A stretch of 32,521 bases of DNA from a bacterium (GTDB lineage Bacteria > Desulfobacterota_D > UBA1144). The stretch is taken from assembly GCA_002708105.2 (NCBI GenBank), contig PAOQ02000022.1, positions 2,319-34,839 on the forward strand, in the 5' to 3' direction. The position numbers and the translations under genes are program-made. Below are positions 1 to 8,674 of this stretch, piece by piece; the first letter of the stretch is position 1; each line of letters starts with the position of its first letter. The notes under the pieces were generated by a model that saw only the letters and a list, made by a program, of their open reading frames with translations, was not told the DNA's origin and did no database searches.

Positions 1-63
1 CTAAAAGCTCTTACCCAAAAAGGATTAGAAGAAACACACGAAATCTATTATTATTTTAATTGA
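1..63 (+). CDS. 3' end of an unidentified upstream gene (partial)
   Basis: Reading frame 1 is open from the window edge to a TGA at 61-63 and encodes about 20 residues ending in EIYYYFN. The TGA shares its last base with the ATG of the next gene (TGATG), the kind of junction used for translational coupling, which supports this being a real gene end. Too little is visible to assign a family. Confidence 0.45.
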   Translation, partial: LKALTQKGLEETHEIYYYFN

Positions 64-1478
64 TGCCTGAGTTTAGTTTTTCTAAATCATTCAACTTCCC
101 TATTAATCAAGTTTTTGATTGGCACAAATCTGACCTTGCTCTGGAAAGAATTACTCCACCTTGGGATAATATTAAAGTGGTTAAAAGAGAGCCCTTAACT
201 ACGAATTTTTTGAAAGATGGAAAAATCATTTTGGAACAAAATTTCATGCCACTTGTTAATTTAAAATGGAGACTCTCACATCAAAATTATGTCGAAGGAA
301 AATCTTTCGAAGACAAGATGATTTCTGGTCCTGTTAAAAGCTGGGTTCATAATCATGAATTCATCCAAGAATCAAAAAATAAAACAAAAATACGGGATAA
401 AATTAACTTTTCCCATTGGATTAAAATTAAAAAATTGGATGACTTTACACTAAATAGTATGGAAAAATCATTCCGATATAGAAATAAAATTATTGAACAC
501 GACTTATCAAAGCAATATGCTAATACAAATGGCTATTATGTTGTAGTTTCAGGGGCAAGTGGGTTAGTTGGATCAGACCTGGTCCCATTGTTAAACTCTT
601 TAGGTTATAAAATACTAATTCTAAAATTTGATGAGAATTCGACTAATCTTGAAACAATTCAGGTTAAAAGTATAAAAAACAAAGAGATTGTTTCATTGAA
701 TTGGAATCCATATTCAAAAGTTATTCCAAGAATCCCTAAAGAAATAGCTGAGAAAGTAAAATTCCTAGTCAATTTATCTGGCGAAAATATATTAGGAGTG
801 TGGACCAAATCAAAAAAGGACCTAATAGTAAAAAGCAGGCTTCATACAACCAGAAGCTTACTAAGCTTTATAAAAACTAACTCCATAGAATTAAAAACAT
901 CTATCCACGCTTCAGCTACAGGCTTTTATGGTTCAAACAAAGATATGAAATTAGATGAGAACAATTCTCCTGGGATCGGTTTTCTAGCAAAAACCACCAA
1001 TGAATGGGAAAAGGAACAAAATAATTTTCTTAGTTGTTCAAAAAGAAATATCAACTTACGGATAGGTACTGTACTTTCTAGCAAAGGGGGACTTATAAAG
1101 CTAATAAAAGCGCCATTCAGGCTAGGACTAGCTGGCTATGTAGGTAATGGAAATAATTATATAAACTGGATTCTATTAGAAGATTTAATAAGAATCATCG
1201 AAAGAAGTTTTCATGATAAAGCCTTCTCTGGACCTGTGAATGCAGTAAGCCCTACCCCATTAAAAAGTAAAGATTTCTTTCGAGTTATAGCAGAAAAATA
1301 TAATTCGAAAATATTTATCAGTATTCCAGCTTTTTTTCCAAATCTTATTTCCAAAGAATTAGTACAAGAAATAATATTGAGCAATCAAAAAATAATACCA
1401 AAAAAACTATTAAGGAATGAATATAAATTCTTTGCTCATACATTGGATAAAGCATTGGACAATATCGTAGGTATTTAG
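63..1478 (+). CDS. TIGR01777-family NAD(P)-binding oxidoreductase fused to an N-terminal SRPBCC domain
   Basis: A two-domain protein of about 471 aa. Residues 1-150 look like an SRPBCC/START-type ligand-binding fold (polyketide cyclase-like). From residue ~158 a Rossmann domain starts with a glycine-rich nucleotide loop (SGASGLVGS), and a further motif, SATGFYG, is typical of TIGR01777/YfcH-like epimerases. The last ~50 residues fit the DUF1731 tail of that family. The SRPBCC-TIGR01777 fusion is a known architecture; its substrate is not established. The track starts at a TTG at 60, but the ATG at 63 overlaps the upstream TGA and is the better start. It leads a coupled cluster with pdxH and a DUF1285-like gene, so they are probably co-transcribed. 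The assignment to the family is firm; the reaction is unknown. Confidence 0.85.
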   Translation: MPEFSFSKSFNFPINQVFDWHKSDLALERITPPWDNIKVVKREPLTTNFLKDGKIILEQNFMPLVNLKWRLSHQNYVEGKSFEDKMISGPVKSWVHNHEFIQESKNKTKIRDKINFSHWIKIKKLDDFTLNSMEKSFRYRNKIIEHDLSKQYANTNGYYVVVSGASGLVGSDLVPLLNSLGYKILILKFDENSTNLETIQVKSIKNKEIVSLNWNPYSKVIPRIPKEIAEKVKFLVNLSGENILGVWTKSKKDLIVKSRLHTTRSLLSFIKTNSIELKTSIHASATGFYGSNKDMKLDENNSPGIGFLAKTTNEWEKEQNNFLSCSKRNINLRIGTVLSSKGGLIKLIKAPFRLGLAGYVGNGNNYINWILLEDLIRIIERSFHDKAFSGPVNAVSPTPLKSKDFFRVIAEKYNSKIFISIPAFFPNLISKELVQEIILSNQKIIPKKLLRNEYKFFAHTLDKALDNIVGI

Positions 1479-1492
1479 TAACTTTTATAGAT

Positions 1493-2116
1493 ATGAATAT
1501 TAATAAAACTAGAAAAATATATAAGGACAAAAAGTCAATCTTTAGCAATAACCATTCTCCTCTAGCTCTTTTTAAAACATGGTATAGTGAAGCTGAAAAG
1601 AAAGTTACAGAGCCTAATGCTTTTTCCTTATCAACAACATACAGAAACAAACCTTCTTCAAGAATGATGTTACTTAAAAGTTTCTCAAATACTTTTACTT
1701 TTTATACTAACAATAACAGCAGAAAGGGAAAGGACATTGATAGCAATAAATTCGCATCAATATTATTTTGGTGGAAAGAAATGCAGCGTCAAGTTAGAAT
1801 TGAAGGCTACTTAAAGCAACTTAGTGAATCCACTGTTAAAAAATATTTTTATTCACGGCCAAGAGAAAGTCAAATTGGTGCATTAAGTTCTAATCAGAGT
1901 TCATCTCTATCGTCTTACAATGAACTAGTTAACGAATTTAATCGAAATAATATTATATATAAGAATAAAAAAATACCTTTTCCCCAAAATTGGACAGGGT
2001 TCCAGCTTAAACCTTCACTAATAGAATTTTGGCAAGGTGGAAAAAATCGACTCCATCAAAGAATCGAGTACAAAAGAAAAGACAAAAAATGGGAAATAAG
2101 AATTTTAGCTCCATGA
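1493..2116 (+). CDS. pdxH: Pyridoxamine/pyridoxine 5'-phosphate oxidase
   Basis: This FMN enzyme oxidises pyridoxamine or pyridoxine 5'-phosphate to pyridoxal 5'-phosphate in the cytoplasm. The 207-aa length is close to the family norm. Family landmarks are visible in order: an N-terminal PLALFKTWYSEA segment, AFSLSTTYRNKPSSRMMLLK (FMN-binding strand), RQVRIEGY, the SRPRESQIGA stretch (here YSRPRESQIGALSS) and the C-terminal FWQGGKNRLHQR followed by a final W..RILAP. It begins 14 nt after the oxidoreductase gene. Its TGA is embedded in an ATGA shared with the next start codon at 2113, so the downstream gene is probably coupled to it. No Shine-Dalgarno is obvious before this ATG. Confidence 0.93.
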   Translation: MNINKTRKIYKDKKSIFSNNHSPLALFKTWYSEAEKKVTEPNAFSLSTTYRNKPSSRMMLLKSFSNTFTFYTNNNSRKGKDIDSNKFASILFWWKEMQRQVRIEGYLKQLSESTVKKYFYSRPRESQIGALSSNQSSSLSSYNELVNEFNRNNIIYKNKKIPFPQNWTGFQLKPSLIEFWQGGKNRLHQRIEYKRKDKKWEIRILAP

Positions 2117-2538
2117 AAAAAGAAAAATATAGATTCTTTGTTGATAAAGAATGCAATTGGTTTCAAGATGGCAAGCCAATCACTCATGAAGGAATTTATA
2201 AATTTAATTATCAGTGTTTAAATGTTAATAAAGACAATGAATTTTATCTAAAAGAAGGAAGTTCAATTGCATACGTAAAATTCGAAGACAAGCCTTTTTT
2301 TGTTAAACGAGTAGATATAATTACCGAGAAGAAAATTATATTACTTTTAAATGACTTTTCGGAGGAAGAGCTAGATATTCATGGTTTGTATTTCAAAAAG
2401 AACATACCCTACTGCAACGTAAAAGAAGGGCTTTTCCAGGCAAGATTTTCAAGGCCTGCTCTTTATCAAATCAGTAAAATTATTAACATAGTCAATGATA
2501 ACTACTATATCGGGGAGCTGCTAATTAAGCGTCAATAA
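2113..2538 (+). CDS. DUF1285-like small protein
   Basis: The track starts this frame at 2029, inside pdxH, but the ATG at 2113 forms an ATGA overlap with the pdxH stop and is the likely start, giving 141 aa. The pattern W-x-DGKPI, then a hydrophobic stretch, a YVKFEDKPFFV segment resembling the family's VEDAPF motif, and a C-terminal ARFSRPALYQI segment resembles the DUF1285 proteins of deltaproteobacteria-like genomes. No signal peptide or membrane segment is seen. Function is not known; co-location with pdxH and the SRPBCC oxidoreductase suggests a housekeeping role but does not define it. Its last 14 nt overlap the 3' end of hemW on the opposite strand. Confidence 0.65.
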   Translation: MKKEKYRFFVDKECNWFQDGKPITHEGIYKFNYQCLNVNKDNEFYLKEGSSIAYVKFEDKPFFVKRVDIITEKKIILLLNDFSEEELDIHGLYFKKNIPYCNVKEGLFQARFSRPALYQISKIINIVNDNYYIGELLIKRQ

Positions 2539-3697
2539 AGCTAATACTTTCAATTGTCCTAAAAATTACCTCGTCTGAAAGATTAAACCCCTTGTCAGTT
2601 AAACGTAAATTATATCCATCATACTCAACAAGCTTCTCTCTTGTCATATTATCAATATCTTCCTCAAAAAGCCTAAAGCTCTCTATAGATTGAAGAAATT
2701 TAATGTTAATTCCTTTTTTTAATCTTAATCCCATCATAAATCCATCCCTAACATACTCCTTAATTCCAAGGGAAAAACCTTCTAAGATACTTTTATTCCA
2801 AGGTACATTAAGAAACTTTTCGTATTCTATAATCGTATTTGGATTACTCCACCTATAATAAATCTTATCTTTTACATTAATCAAACTGGAATGTGCTCCT
2901 GGACCAAGTCCAAGATAAGAATCACAGTTCCAATAAAGAAGATTATGCTTTGATTCATAAGAAGGTTTAGAAAAATTTGAAATCTCGTATTGATCTATAC
3001 CAATCTCCTTCAACTTCTTTTTTGTAATTTTCGTCATTTCAATAAAAGTTTCATCTACAATATCACTAATTTCTCCTCTATCCCGCATTTTTGAAAAAGG
3101 AGTTTTTTCTTCAATTGTTAAACAATAAGTTGATATATGCTTTACATCTATTTCAGAAAGGAAAGACAATTCCTTTTCCCATTCGATCAAAGATTCATTG
3201 TCAACTCCAAAAATAAAATCAAAATTTATGTTTTTAATTTCTGATCTTGCAATTTTACTTATAAATTTCTGATTAGATTCACTAGTAGATTTTCTTCCCA
3301 AAATTTTTAATTTAGAATTATTAAAGGATTGTATTCCAACACTTACTCTGTTGATACCAATTTCTGATAAAGCCCCTAAGTCTTCCACCTCTGTATCATA
3401 TGGATTAATCTCAATACCGATTTCACAATGAGATTCAAAATGGCAGATTTTTTTTATTTCAATTAAAATTCTTTTTATTAATTTAGAATCTAACAGTGAG
3501 GGCGTACCACCACCAAAATGAATACTAACAATATTTTTATCTTTAAAAAGGTGAACTTTACTTCTTAAATCTTTTAAAATCAGCTCTACAAGCTTTTCAT
3601 AATCAGCTACATAAGATGAATAAACATTAAAATTGCAGTATGGACACACTTTTGTGCAATAAGGAACGTGAATATATATACCAAATTTATTACTCAT
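2525..3697 (-). CDS. hemW: HemW-type radical SAM protein (coproporphyrinogen III oxidase-like)
   Basis: The N-terminus carries the radical-SAM cluster C14-x3-C18-x2-C21 within a YIHVPYC...CPYCNF context. The residue two after the last cysteine is Phe, as in HemW; true oxygen-independent HemN has another Cys there. HFGGGTPSLL and a long SVGIQSFNNSKLKILGR segment are HemN/HemW hallmarks, and the 390-aa length fits HemW. Family members act in heme handling or insertion, and many were annotated as coproporphyrinogen oxidases by similarity. Given hemQ elsewhere in the window, HemW is preferred over HemN. It is divergent from the tolC-like gene with only 20 nt between start codons, and its 3' end overlaps the DUF1285-like gene tail-to-tail. 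Confidence 0.88.
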   Translation of the reverse strand: MSNKFGIYIHVPYCTKVCPYCNFNVYSSYVADYEKLVELILKDLRSKVHLFKDKNIVSIHFGGGTPSLLDSKLIKRILIEIKKICHFESHCEIGIEINPYDTEVEDLGALSEIGINRVSVGIQSFNNSKLKILGRKSTSESNQKFISKIARSEIKNINFDFIFGVDNESLIEWEKELSFLSEIDVKHISTYCLTIEEKTPFSKMRDRGEISDIVDETFIEMTKITKKKLKEIGIDQYEISNFSKPSYESKHNLLYWNCDSYLGLGPGAHSSLINVKDKIYYRWSNPNTIIEYEKFLNVPWNKSILEGFSLGIKEYVRDGFMMGLRLKKGINIKFLQSIESFRLFEEDIDNMTREKLVEYDGYNLRLTDKGFNLSDEVIFRTIESISFIDA

Positions 3698-3699
3698 GC

Positions 3700-3705
3700 T
3701 ATACT
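3700..3705 (+). promoter_or_regulatory. Candidate -10 element (TATACT) for the efflux operon
   Basis: TATACT matches the consensus -10 at five of six positions and ends 12 nt before the tolC-like ATG at 3718. There is no recognisable -35 box and no Shine-Dalgarno in the remaining leader, so a transcript from here would start only a few nucleotides before the ATG. Confidence 0.35.
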
Positions 3706-3717
3706 GTTTTTATTAAA

Positions 3718-4959
3718 ATGACGCGATTTATCCACCTTTTTCTAATAATTTATATCTTAACAGGTAGTTCTGCATGGTCTAATGATTATACAAACTTTTC
3801 TTTAAAAGATGCCCATGCAATAGCAATAGAGAACAATTACGAATTAATTTATTTAAAAGAGGAGATAAAAGCCCGATATTCCAGCGGTCAGGAATATCAA
3901 GCTCAGTATTTCCCCCAAATTAATGCTGGTGTTATTTTCCCATTTTATGGAAGAAGCTCAGCAATTAATGTTGATCAATTATTATTCGATTTTGGTAAAT
4001 TAAGCCAGAGGATAAACGCAGGAAAGTATTTAATTCGTGCACAAGAATACTCGCATGAAGGAAAAAAAATTATGATTCTCAATGAGGTGACTGAAAAATT
4101 TTATGGAATTTTAAAAGCTAAAAATTTTATTTCTGGCTTAGAATCTGAAAAGAAAACAAAAGATAAAGAATTAGAAAAATCTATTGCTTTTTTAAAAGCA
4201 GGAAGAGTATCATCACTTGATGTTGCACAGACAAATCTAAATCTTAGCAGAATAGAACTTGATTTAATTTCAAAAAAAGGACTATTAAGAAAATTAGAAG
4301 AGGAGCTTTTTACTCTTCTAGGAGTTACAACACCTGAAGCTGTAAATTATGTTTCAGAATTGGAATATACTAAAATAGACTTAGATTCTAACCTGATTAT
4401 CGATTCATACATGGCTAACATGTATCAAGTTAAAGCATTAGAGATGTCTATATTGTCTACAAAGGCAACAATATCGGCAATCTATAGAGACTTTCTTCCT
4501 AATATAGTAGCACGAGCGGCATATAGGTTTGAAGGTAAGGGTGTTGCAGACGAAGACAAAGATAACGATCTAATCGGTGGTATGGGTGCAACATGGCAAA
4601 TATTTAATGGTGGAAGAACATACTATCAAATTCAGTCTCATAAAGCTAGATTGAGAGCGCAGATGACTAAACTTAACCTACTAAAGCAACAACTAGGCTC
4701 AAAAATAAGAGCATCTGTGATTGAAGCTGAGACATCTTATTATAAAATTAATGTTTTAAAAAAATCTCTTAAAGCCTCTGAAGCACACTATAAATTTATG
4801 GAAACAAAGTATGACAGTGGTGAGCTACCAGAGATAAAACTTTTAGAGGCTGACAACATGAGAAATAAACAAGAAATTCTTTATCAAAATTCTATTTATG
4901 ATTATATAATTAAAATTGCTAGAATAGAAAAAGTCACTGGGCTAGATATTACAAAATGA
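3718..4959 (+). CDS. TolC-family outer membrane efflux protein
   Basis: The track start at 3640 lies within hemW; the ATG at 3718 gives a proper signal peptide (MTRFIHLFLIIYILTG, cleavage probably near SSAWS-N) and a 413-aa protein, a normal size for TolC-like channels. After the signal come the start of an outer-membrane-efflux repeat (SLKDAHAIAIENNYEL), long alpha-helical heptad-like stretches, and a second repeat ending with KYDSGELPEIKLLEADN, characteristic of the family. The mature protein should form a trimeric outer-membrane channel. Its TGA overlaps the start of the HlyD-like gene (ATGA), and an ABC ATPase and permease follow, so this is the channel of a MacAB-TolC-like export system. 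Confidence 0.88.
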   Translation: MTRFIHLFLIIYILTGSSAWSNDYTNFSLKDAHAIAIENNYELIYLKEEIKARYSSGQEYQAQYFPQINAGVIFPFYGRSSAINVDQLLFDFGKLSQRINAGKYLIRAQEYSHEGKKIMILNEVTEKFYGILKAKNFISGLESEKKTKDKELEKSIAFLKAGRVSSLDVAQTNLNLSRIELDLISKKGLLRKLEEELFTLLGVTTPEAVNYVSELEYTKIDLDSNLIIDSYMANMYQVKALEMSILSTKATISAIYRDFLPNIVARAAYRFEGKGVADEDKDNDLIGGMGATWQIFNGGRTYYQIQSHKARLRAQMTKLNLLKQQLGSKIRASVIEAETSYYKINVLKKSLKASEAHYKFMETKYDSGELPEIKLLEADNMRNKQEILYQNSIYDYIIKIARIEKVTGLDITK

Positions 4960-6560
4960 AGAATAAAAAAGAAAGCAAAAATCAAAAGGATAATTTCATA
5001 GGAAATTTTATTAATTTTATTAAAGTATTTTTTAATAAAATCTCACCAAAATTAGAGAATCTTTCTGATAAATCAATTAATAGTGTAGATACTTGGAAAA
5101 AAAAGCAATCTCCAACTTTTATGAAATATACTGAAAAAATTCTTCAGCAAATTAAGAGGATTAAAGATTTATTGGGTCCAACATTTATCAAAACCTTTAT
5201 TTTTATAAGAAAAGTACTAATTAATTTAAGAGAGGCTATTCCTGTTTTAGGAAAAATATATAAATATATATCCAAACATCTGAATAATTTATTTTCAAGA
5301 ACTAAACGTATTTTAAGAAAAACTCTCCATTTCTTTCAAGTTTTATTCAGCCCCCTTGTATGGCTAATAAATTTTATATGGTCACTTAGAATTTTAATAG
5401 CGGTTGGCCTAATCATTTTTCTTGTATGGAGTAGATTCGCACAATCTCCCTCAATAAATATTGTTGATGATGACATAAGGCTTTCGACAACCCAAATGTC
5501 AATTGGGGAAATAAGTGAGTTTGTTAAAACATCAGGGAAGATAGTTCCAAAAAGAGAGGAAAAGTTATACTCTAAAATAGATCTCCCATTAAAGAAGGTT
5601 TATGTTAAGTATGGTGATTTGGTAGAAGAGGGTCAACTATTGTTAGAGCTAGACTCTGACTTAATAGAAACTGACATTAATACGCAAAAACAGAAATTAA
5701 CAGTTATTTCAAAAAAATACGATTTGGCACTTAAAAAAGCAGAATCAAATAAAAAACTGCTTGAGCAAGGTTTTATTTCAAAAGATGAATATGAATTAAG
5801 CTTAAGAGTCCCTGAGCAAATTTTAATTGATAAATCAAATACTGAATTAAACTTAAAAAAACTTGATGCGCAATTATTAAACACAAGATTTATTTCGCCA
5901 ATCAAAGGAAGGGTAGATTATATAGATCCTGCCATCACGCAAGAGAATGCTCAAAGAGGTGGAATTAAAGTCGGAATCTATAAGTGGTTCTTTACAATTT
6001 CATCCTCAAATGATGAATTAAATCTTAATTTAAGTATTGACGGAAGAGATGTCTCAAAGGTAGAGATAGGACAAGATGTTATGTTCAAAGTTGACTCTTT
6101 CAAACAAAGAAAGTTTTACGGAAAAATAGTGAAGATTATAGAGCCTTTAAACTTAAAGCCACATACAAATAAAGCACCTGTTTTCTATGAATTAATTGCA
6201 AGTATAAATGAAAAAGAAATTAAGCTGAAATCTGGTCTCAGTGTTGACGCAGAAATTAAAATTCAAACAAAAACTGGAATAAAAAGAATACCAAGATCTG
6301 CTTTAAGATTCGTTCCTCCTAAAGATATTGTTGTAAAAATTCCACCCCCAAATAATGCTACTACACTTATCGTATGGATAGCTAATGAGGACAACTCCAT
6401 ATCAGCCATCCCTATTAAAACTGGGATTAAAGATAATCAATATATTGAAGTACCAGAGGATACTAAAATAACTCTTGAAGATTCAATAGTTATTGGTGCT
6501 ACGGTTCCACAAACAAAGAAAAAGGGAAAGTTTGCTTTACCACAGCCTAAAAGATATTAA
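4956..6560 (+). CDS. HlyD/MacA-like periplasmic adaptor with a long basic N-terminal extension
   Basis: The 534-aa protein has a lysine-rich, presumably cytoplasmic, N-terminal ~130 residues, then hydrophobic segment(s) at about 132-158 (including ILIAVGLIIFLVW). An adaptor follows: a biotinyl/lipoyl-like half around VYVKYGDLVEEGQLLLEL, a helical hairpin rich in Lys/Leu, the second lipoyl half (ISPIKGRVDYI) and beta-barrel/membrane-proximal domains (LKSGLSVDAEIKI). Such adaptors bridge an inner-membrane MacB-type transporter and TolC. MacA proteins normally have only a few residues before the membrane segment, so the extension is unusual. Translation is coupled to the tolC-like gene by ATGA. 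Substrate cannot be inferred. Confidence 0.85.
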   Translation: MKNKKESKNQKDNFIGNFINFIKVFFNKISPKLENLSDKSINSVDTWKKKQSPTFMKYTEKILQQIKRIKDLLGPTFIKTFIFIRKVLINLREAIPVLGKIYKYISKHLNNLFSRTKRILRKTLHFFQVLFSPLVWLINFIWSLRILIAVGLIIFLVWSRFAQSPSINIVDDDIRLSTTQMSIGEISEFVKTSGKIVPKREEKLYSKIDLPLKKVYVKYGDLVEEGQLLLELDSDLIETDINTQKQKLTVISKKYDLALKKAESNKKLLEQGFISKDEYELSLRVPEQILIDKSNTELNLKKLDAQLLNTRFISPIKGRVDYIDPAITQENAQRGGIKVGIYKWFFTISSSNDELNLNLSIDGRDVSKVEIGQDVMFKVDSFKQRKFYGKIVKIIEPLNLKPHTNKAPVFYELIASINEKEIKLKSGLSVDAEIKIQTKTGIKRIPRSALRFVPPKDIVVKIPPPNNATTLIVWIANEDNSISAIPIKTGIKDNQYIEVPEDTKITLEDSIVIGATVPQTKKKGKFALPQPKRY

Positions 6561-6564
6561 TAGG

Positions 6565-7242
6565 ATGAGTAATAAAACTGTAATAGAATTAGAAAATATA
6601 AATAAAATATATCAAACTGGGAAAAATGAGCTCCAAGTTCTTTTTGATATATGTCTTCAAATTTATGAAGGTGACTTTATTTCAATCGTTGGTCCATCAG
6701 GATCTGGAAAAACTACGTTATTAAATATTATGGCTTGTTTGGATAGGCCTACATCTGGTAGATATCTTCTTGGTGGGAAAAATGTTAAGTCAAAGTCAAA
6801 CGATGACTTATCTAAACTAAGAAACAAGTCTATTGGATTTATATTTCAAAGTTTTAATCTAATCTCTAGACATACAGCAATTGAAAATGTTCAAATGCCT
6901 TTGCAATATTCAGATGTAATAAACAAAAAGGAAAGAGCACAAAAAGCCCTAGAATGTCTAGAGTTAGTTGATCTAACAAACAGAGCTAAACACCACCCCA
7001 ATGAACTATCAGGTGGTCAACAACAAAGAGTTGCTATTGCAAGGTCTTTAATTAATAATCCCGATATAATTCTCGCAGATGAGCCTACTGGGAATTTAGA
7101 CTCTAAAACCAGTAAGGATATTATAGATTTATTAAAAAAACTTCACGAATCAGGAAAAACTATTATCATTATAACCCATGATGAAAGTATCGCTAAAGAA
7201 GCTATGGACACTATAAGAATTAAAGATGGAAGAATAATATAA
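6565..7242 (+). CDS. MacB/LolD-type ABC transporter ATPase
   Basis: From the ATG at 6565 (4 nt after the adaptor stop; the track start at 6493 is inside the adaptor) the product is 225 aa. Walker A (GPSGSGKTT), Q-loop (FIFQSFNLI), ABC signature (LSGGQQQRVAIARSL), Walker B with catalytic Glu (IILADEPTGNLD) and switch His (ITHD) are all intact. The sequence type is the LolD/MacB/FtsE subclass that powers FtsX-like permeases. It should energise the permease encoded 3 nt downstream. Confidence 0.93.
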   Translation: MSNKTVIELENINKIYQTGKNELQVLFDICLQIYEGDFISIVGPSGSGKTTLLNIMACLDRPTSGRYLLGGKNVKSKSNDDLSKLRNKSIGFIFQSFNLISRHTAIENVQMPLQYSDVINKKERAQKALECLELVDLTNRAKHHPNELSGGQQQRVAIARSLINNPDIILADEPTGNLDSKTSKDIIDLLKKLHESGKTIIIITHDESIAKEAMDTIRIKDGRII

Positions 7243-7245
7243 ACA

Positions 7246-8472
7246 ATGAAAATATCTTACATAATCGAAAATATTATCGAAGCAAAAACCAACTTATTAA
7301 GAAATATGCCAAGAACAATATTGACCTCCCTTGGAATAGTTATTGGAATTACCTCTGTAATCATCTTAGTAGCTATAACAGACGGTGCAAAAAATATTAT
7401 TGAACAACAGCTTGTTAGCCTTGGTGCAAAAACTATTGTACTAAAACCAATTGGTAGAACAGCGAGTGGAGTTTACAGAGGGCAAGCTGCAGATTTCTCG
7501 CAAAATGAATTAAAACTAATGAGGGCTATTCCATCGGTAGAGTATGTTTCACCAATAGTAAAAACATCTAATCAAATTTCGTATAGAGATATCGTTCAAG
7601 TAGTTGCTGTTGTTGGAAGCAATGAAGATTTTTCTCTTATTAATGATTGGCCTACCGCATCGGGGGCATTTATCAATAGGATTGACGTTCAAGACGGGGC
7701 GAAAGTTTGTGTGCTAGGTGCTTCTGTTCAAAAAAGATTTTTTGGGGCAGAAAAATCTGTAGGTAAACAAATCAGAATAGATGGAATTTCATTTAGAGTT
7801 ATAGGTCATCTAACAGAAAAGGGTTTAACTCCTGGCGGTAGAGATCAAGATGATTTTATTCTAATACCGTATACATCTTTAAATAGGTGGGACTACAAAG
7901 GTCAGCTTTATGGAATTAGTAATATTATCATCTCAACAACAAAGACAACAAATGTGGACTATGCGAAATTTGCAATAAGAAAGATGTTAAGAGAGCAGAG
8001 AGGTCTATTGAAAGATCAATTTGATAATTTCCAAATGGTATCATACGAAAATGTAACAAAGAAAATTTTGCAAACAACAACAATATTAAAAGTTCTACTA
8101 TCTGCTATTGCTTCAATTTCTCTTATAGTTGGAGGGATAGGTATAATGAATGTCATGCTAGTTTCAGTAACAGAAAGGACTAAAGAAATAGGAATTCGAA
8201 TAACAATTGGTGCTACAAGCAAAGATATAATCTTCCAATTTTTATCAGAATCTGCTCTACTTTCTTTTTTTGGTGGGCTAGTTGGTATTTCATTGGGTTA
8301 TACTCTAAGCCATGTTGCATCAGGTTTCGTTGGATGGCCTGCAATCATAAGTACTAAATCGATCGCTGCGGCTTGTCTCTTCTCGGCATTCATTGGAATA
8401 TTCTTTGGAATTTATCCTGCATATAAAGCTGCAAAGCTTGATCCAATAAAAGCTATAAGGAATGAAGAGTAA
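7246..8472 (+). CDS. MacB-type ABC transporter permease (FtsX-like)
   Basis: A 408-aa inner-membrane protein with the MacB architecture without the fused ATPase: an N-terminal membrane helix (TSLGIVIGITSVIILVAI), a MacB periplasmic core domain (~residues 45-270), and three C-terminal helices forming the FtsX domain (VGGIGIMNVMLVSVTERTKE, the family signature, then two more). It ends with PIKAIRNEE, the typical tail of this family. With the separate ATPase, HlyD-like adaptor and TolC-like channel upstream it completes a tripartite export system. Its TAA overlaps the ATG of the next small gene (TAATG). Confidence 0.92.
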   Translation: MKISYIIENIIEAKTNLLRNMPRTILTSLGIVIGITSVIILVAITDGAKNIIEQQLVSLGAKTIVLKPIGRTASGVYRGQAADFSQNELKLMRAIPSVEYVSPIVKTSNQISYRDIVQVVAVVGSNEDFSLINDWPTASGAFINRIDVQDGAKVCVLGASVQKRFFGAEKSVGKQIRIDGISFRVIGHLTEKGLTPGGRDQDDFILIPYTSLNRWDYKGQLYGISNIIISTTKTTNVDYAKFAIRKMLREQRGLLKDQFDNFQMVSYENVTKKILQTTTILKVLLSAIASISLIVGGIGIMNVMLVSVTERTKEIGIRITIGATSKDIIFQFLSESALLSFFGGLVGISLGYTLSHVASGFVGWPAIISTKSIAAACLFSAFIGIFFGIYPAYKAAKLDPIKAIRNEE

Positions 8473-8666
8473 TGTACGAAATTTTATCTAGATACTTTAA
8501 AGGGTTTGTTTTTTTAACTAATAGCATTAGTGAAAATAAATCTTTTAAAAAAGTCCCCTTATTTATTCTAACAATTGCAATATATCCTATTTCATTATTT
8601 GTTATCTTCATTCTTTTCTTATTGTCAAAAATAAGTATCATTCTATTTAATGTATTTAATAGGTAA
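8472..8666 (+). CDS. Small hypothetical membrane protein (64 aa)
   Basis: The ATG at 8472 shares a base with the permease stop (TAATG) and the frame ends 8 nt before uppS, so it fills the gap exactly in the operon direction. The product has a polar, basic N-terminal half and one long hydrophobic segment (about residues 28-58, VPLFILTIAIYPISLF onward), suggesting one long or two short membrane helices. I do not recognise a family. In many genomes a membrane protein gene (cdsA) accompanies uppS, but this is far too short to be CdsA. The opposite-strand ORF 8453-8641 is its shadow. Confidence 0.6.
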   Translation: MYEILSRYFKGFVFLTNSISENKSFKKVPLFILTIAIYPISLFVIFILFLLSKISIILFNVFNR

Positions 8667-8674
8667 TTATTAAA

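Noticed and set aside
1345-1650. 101-aa minus-strand ORF
   Set aside because: It spans the end of the oxidoreductase gene and the start of pdxH on the other strand, both strongly supported; a shadow frame.
8453-8641. 62-aa minus-strand ORF
   Set aside because: Antisense to the coupled 64-aa membrane protein, with no better context or recognisable motif.
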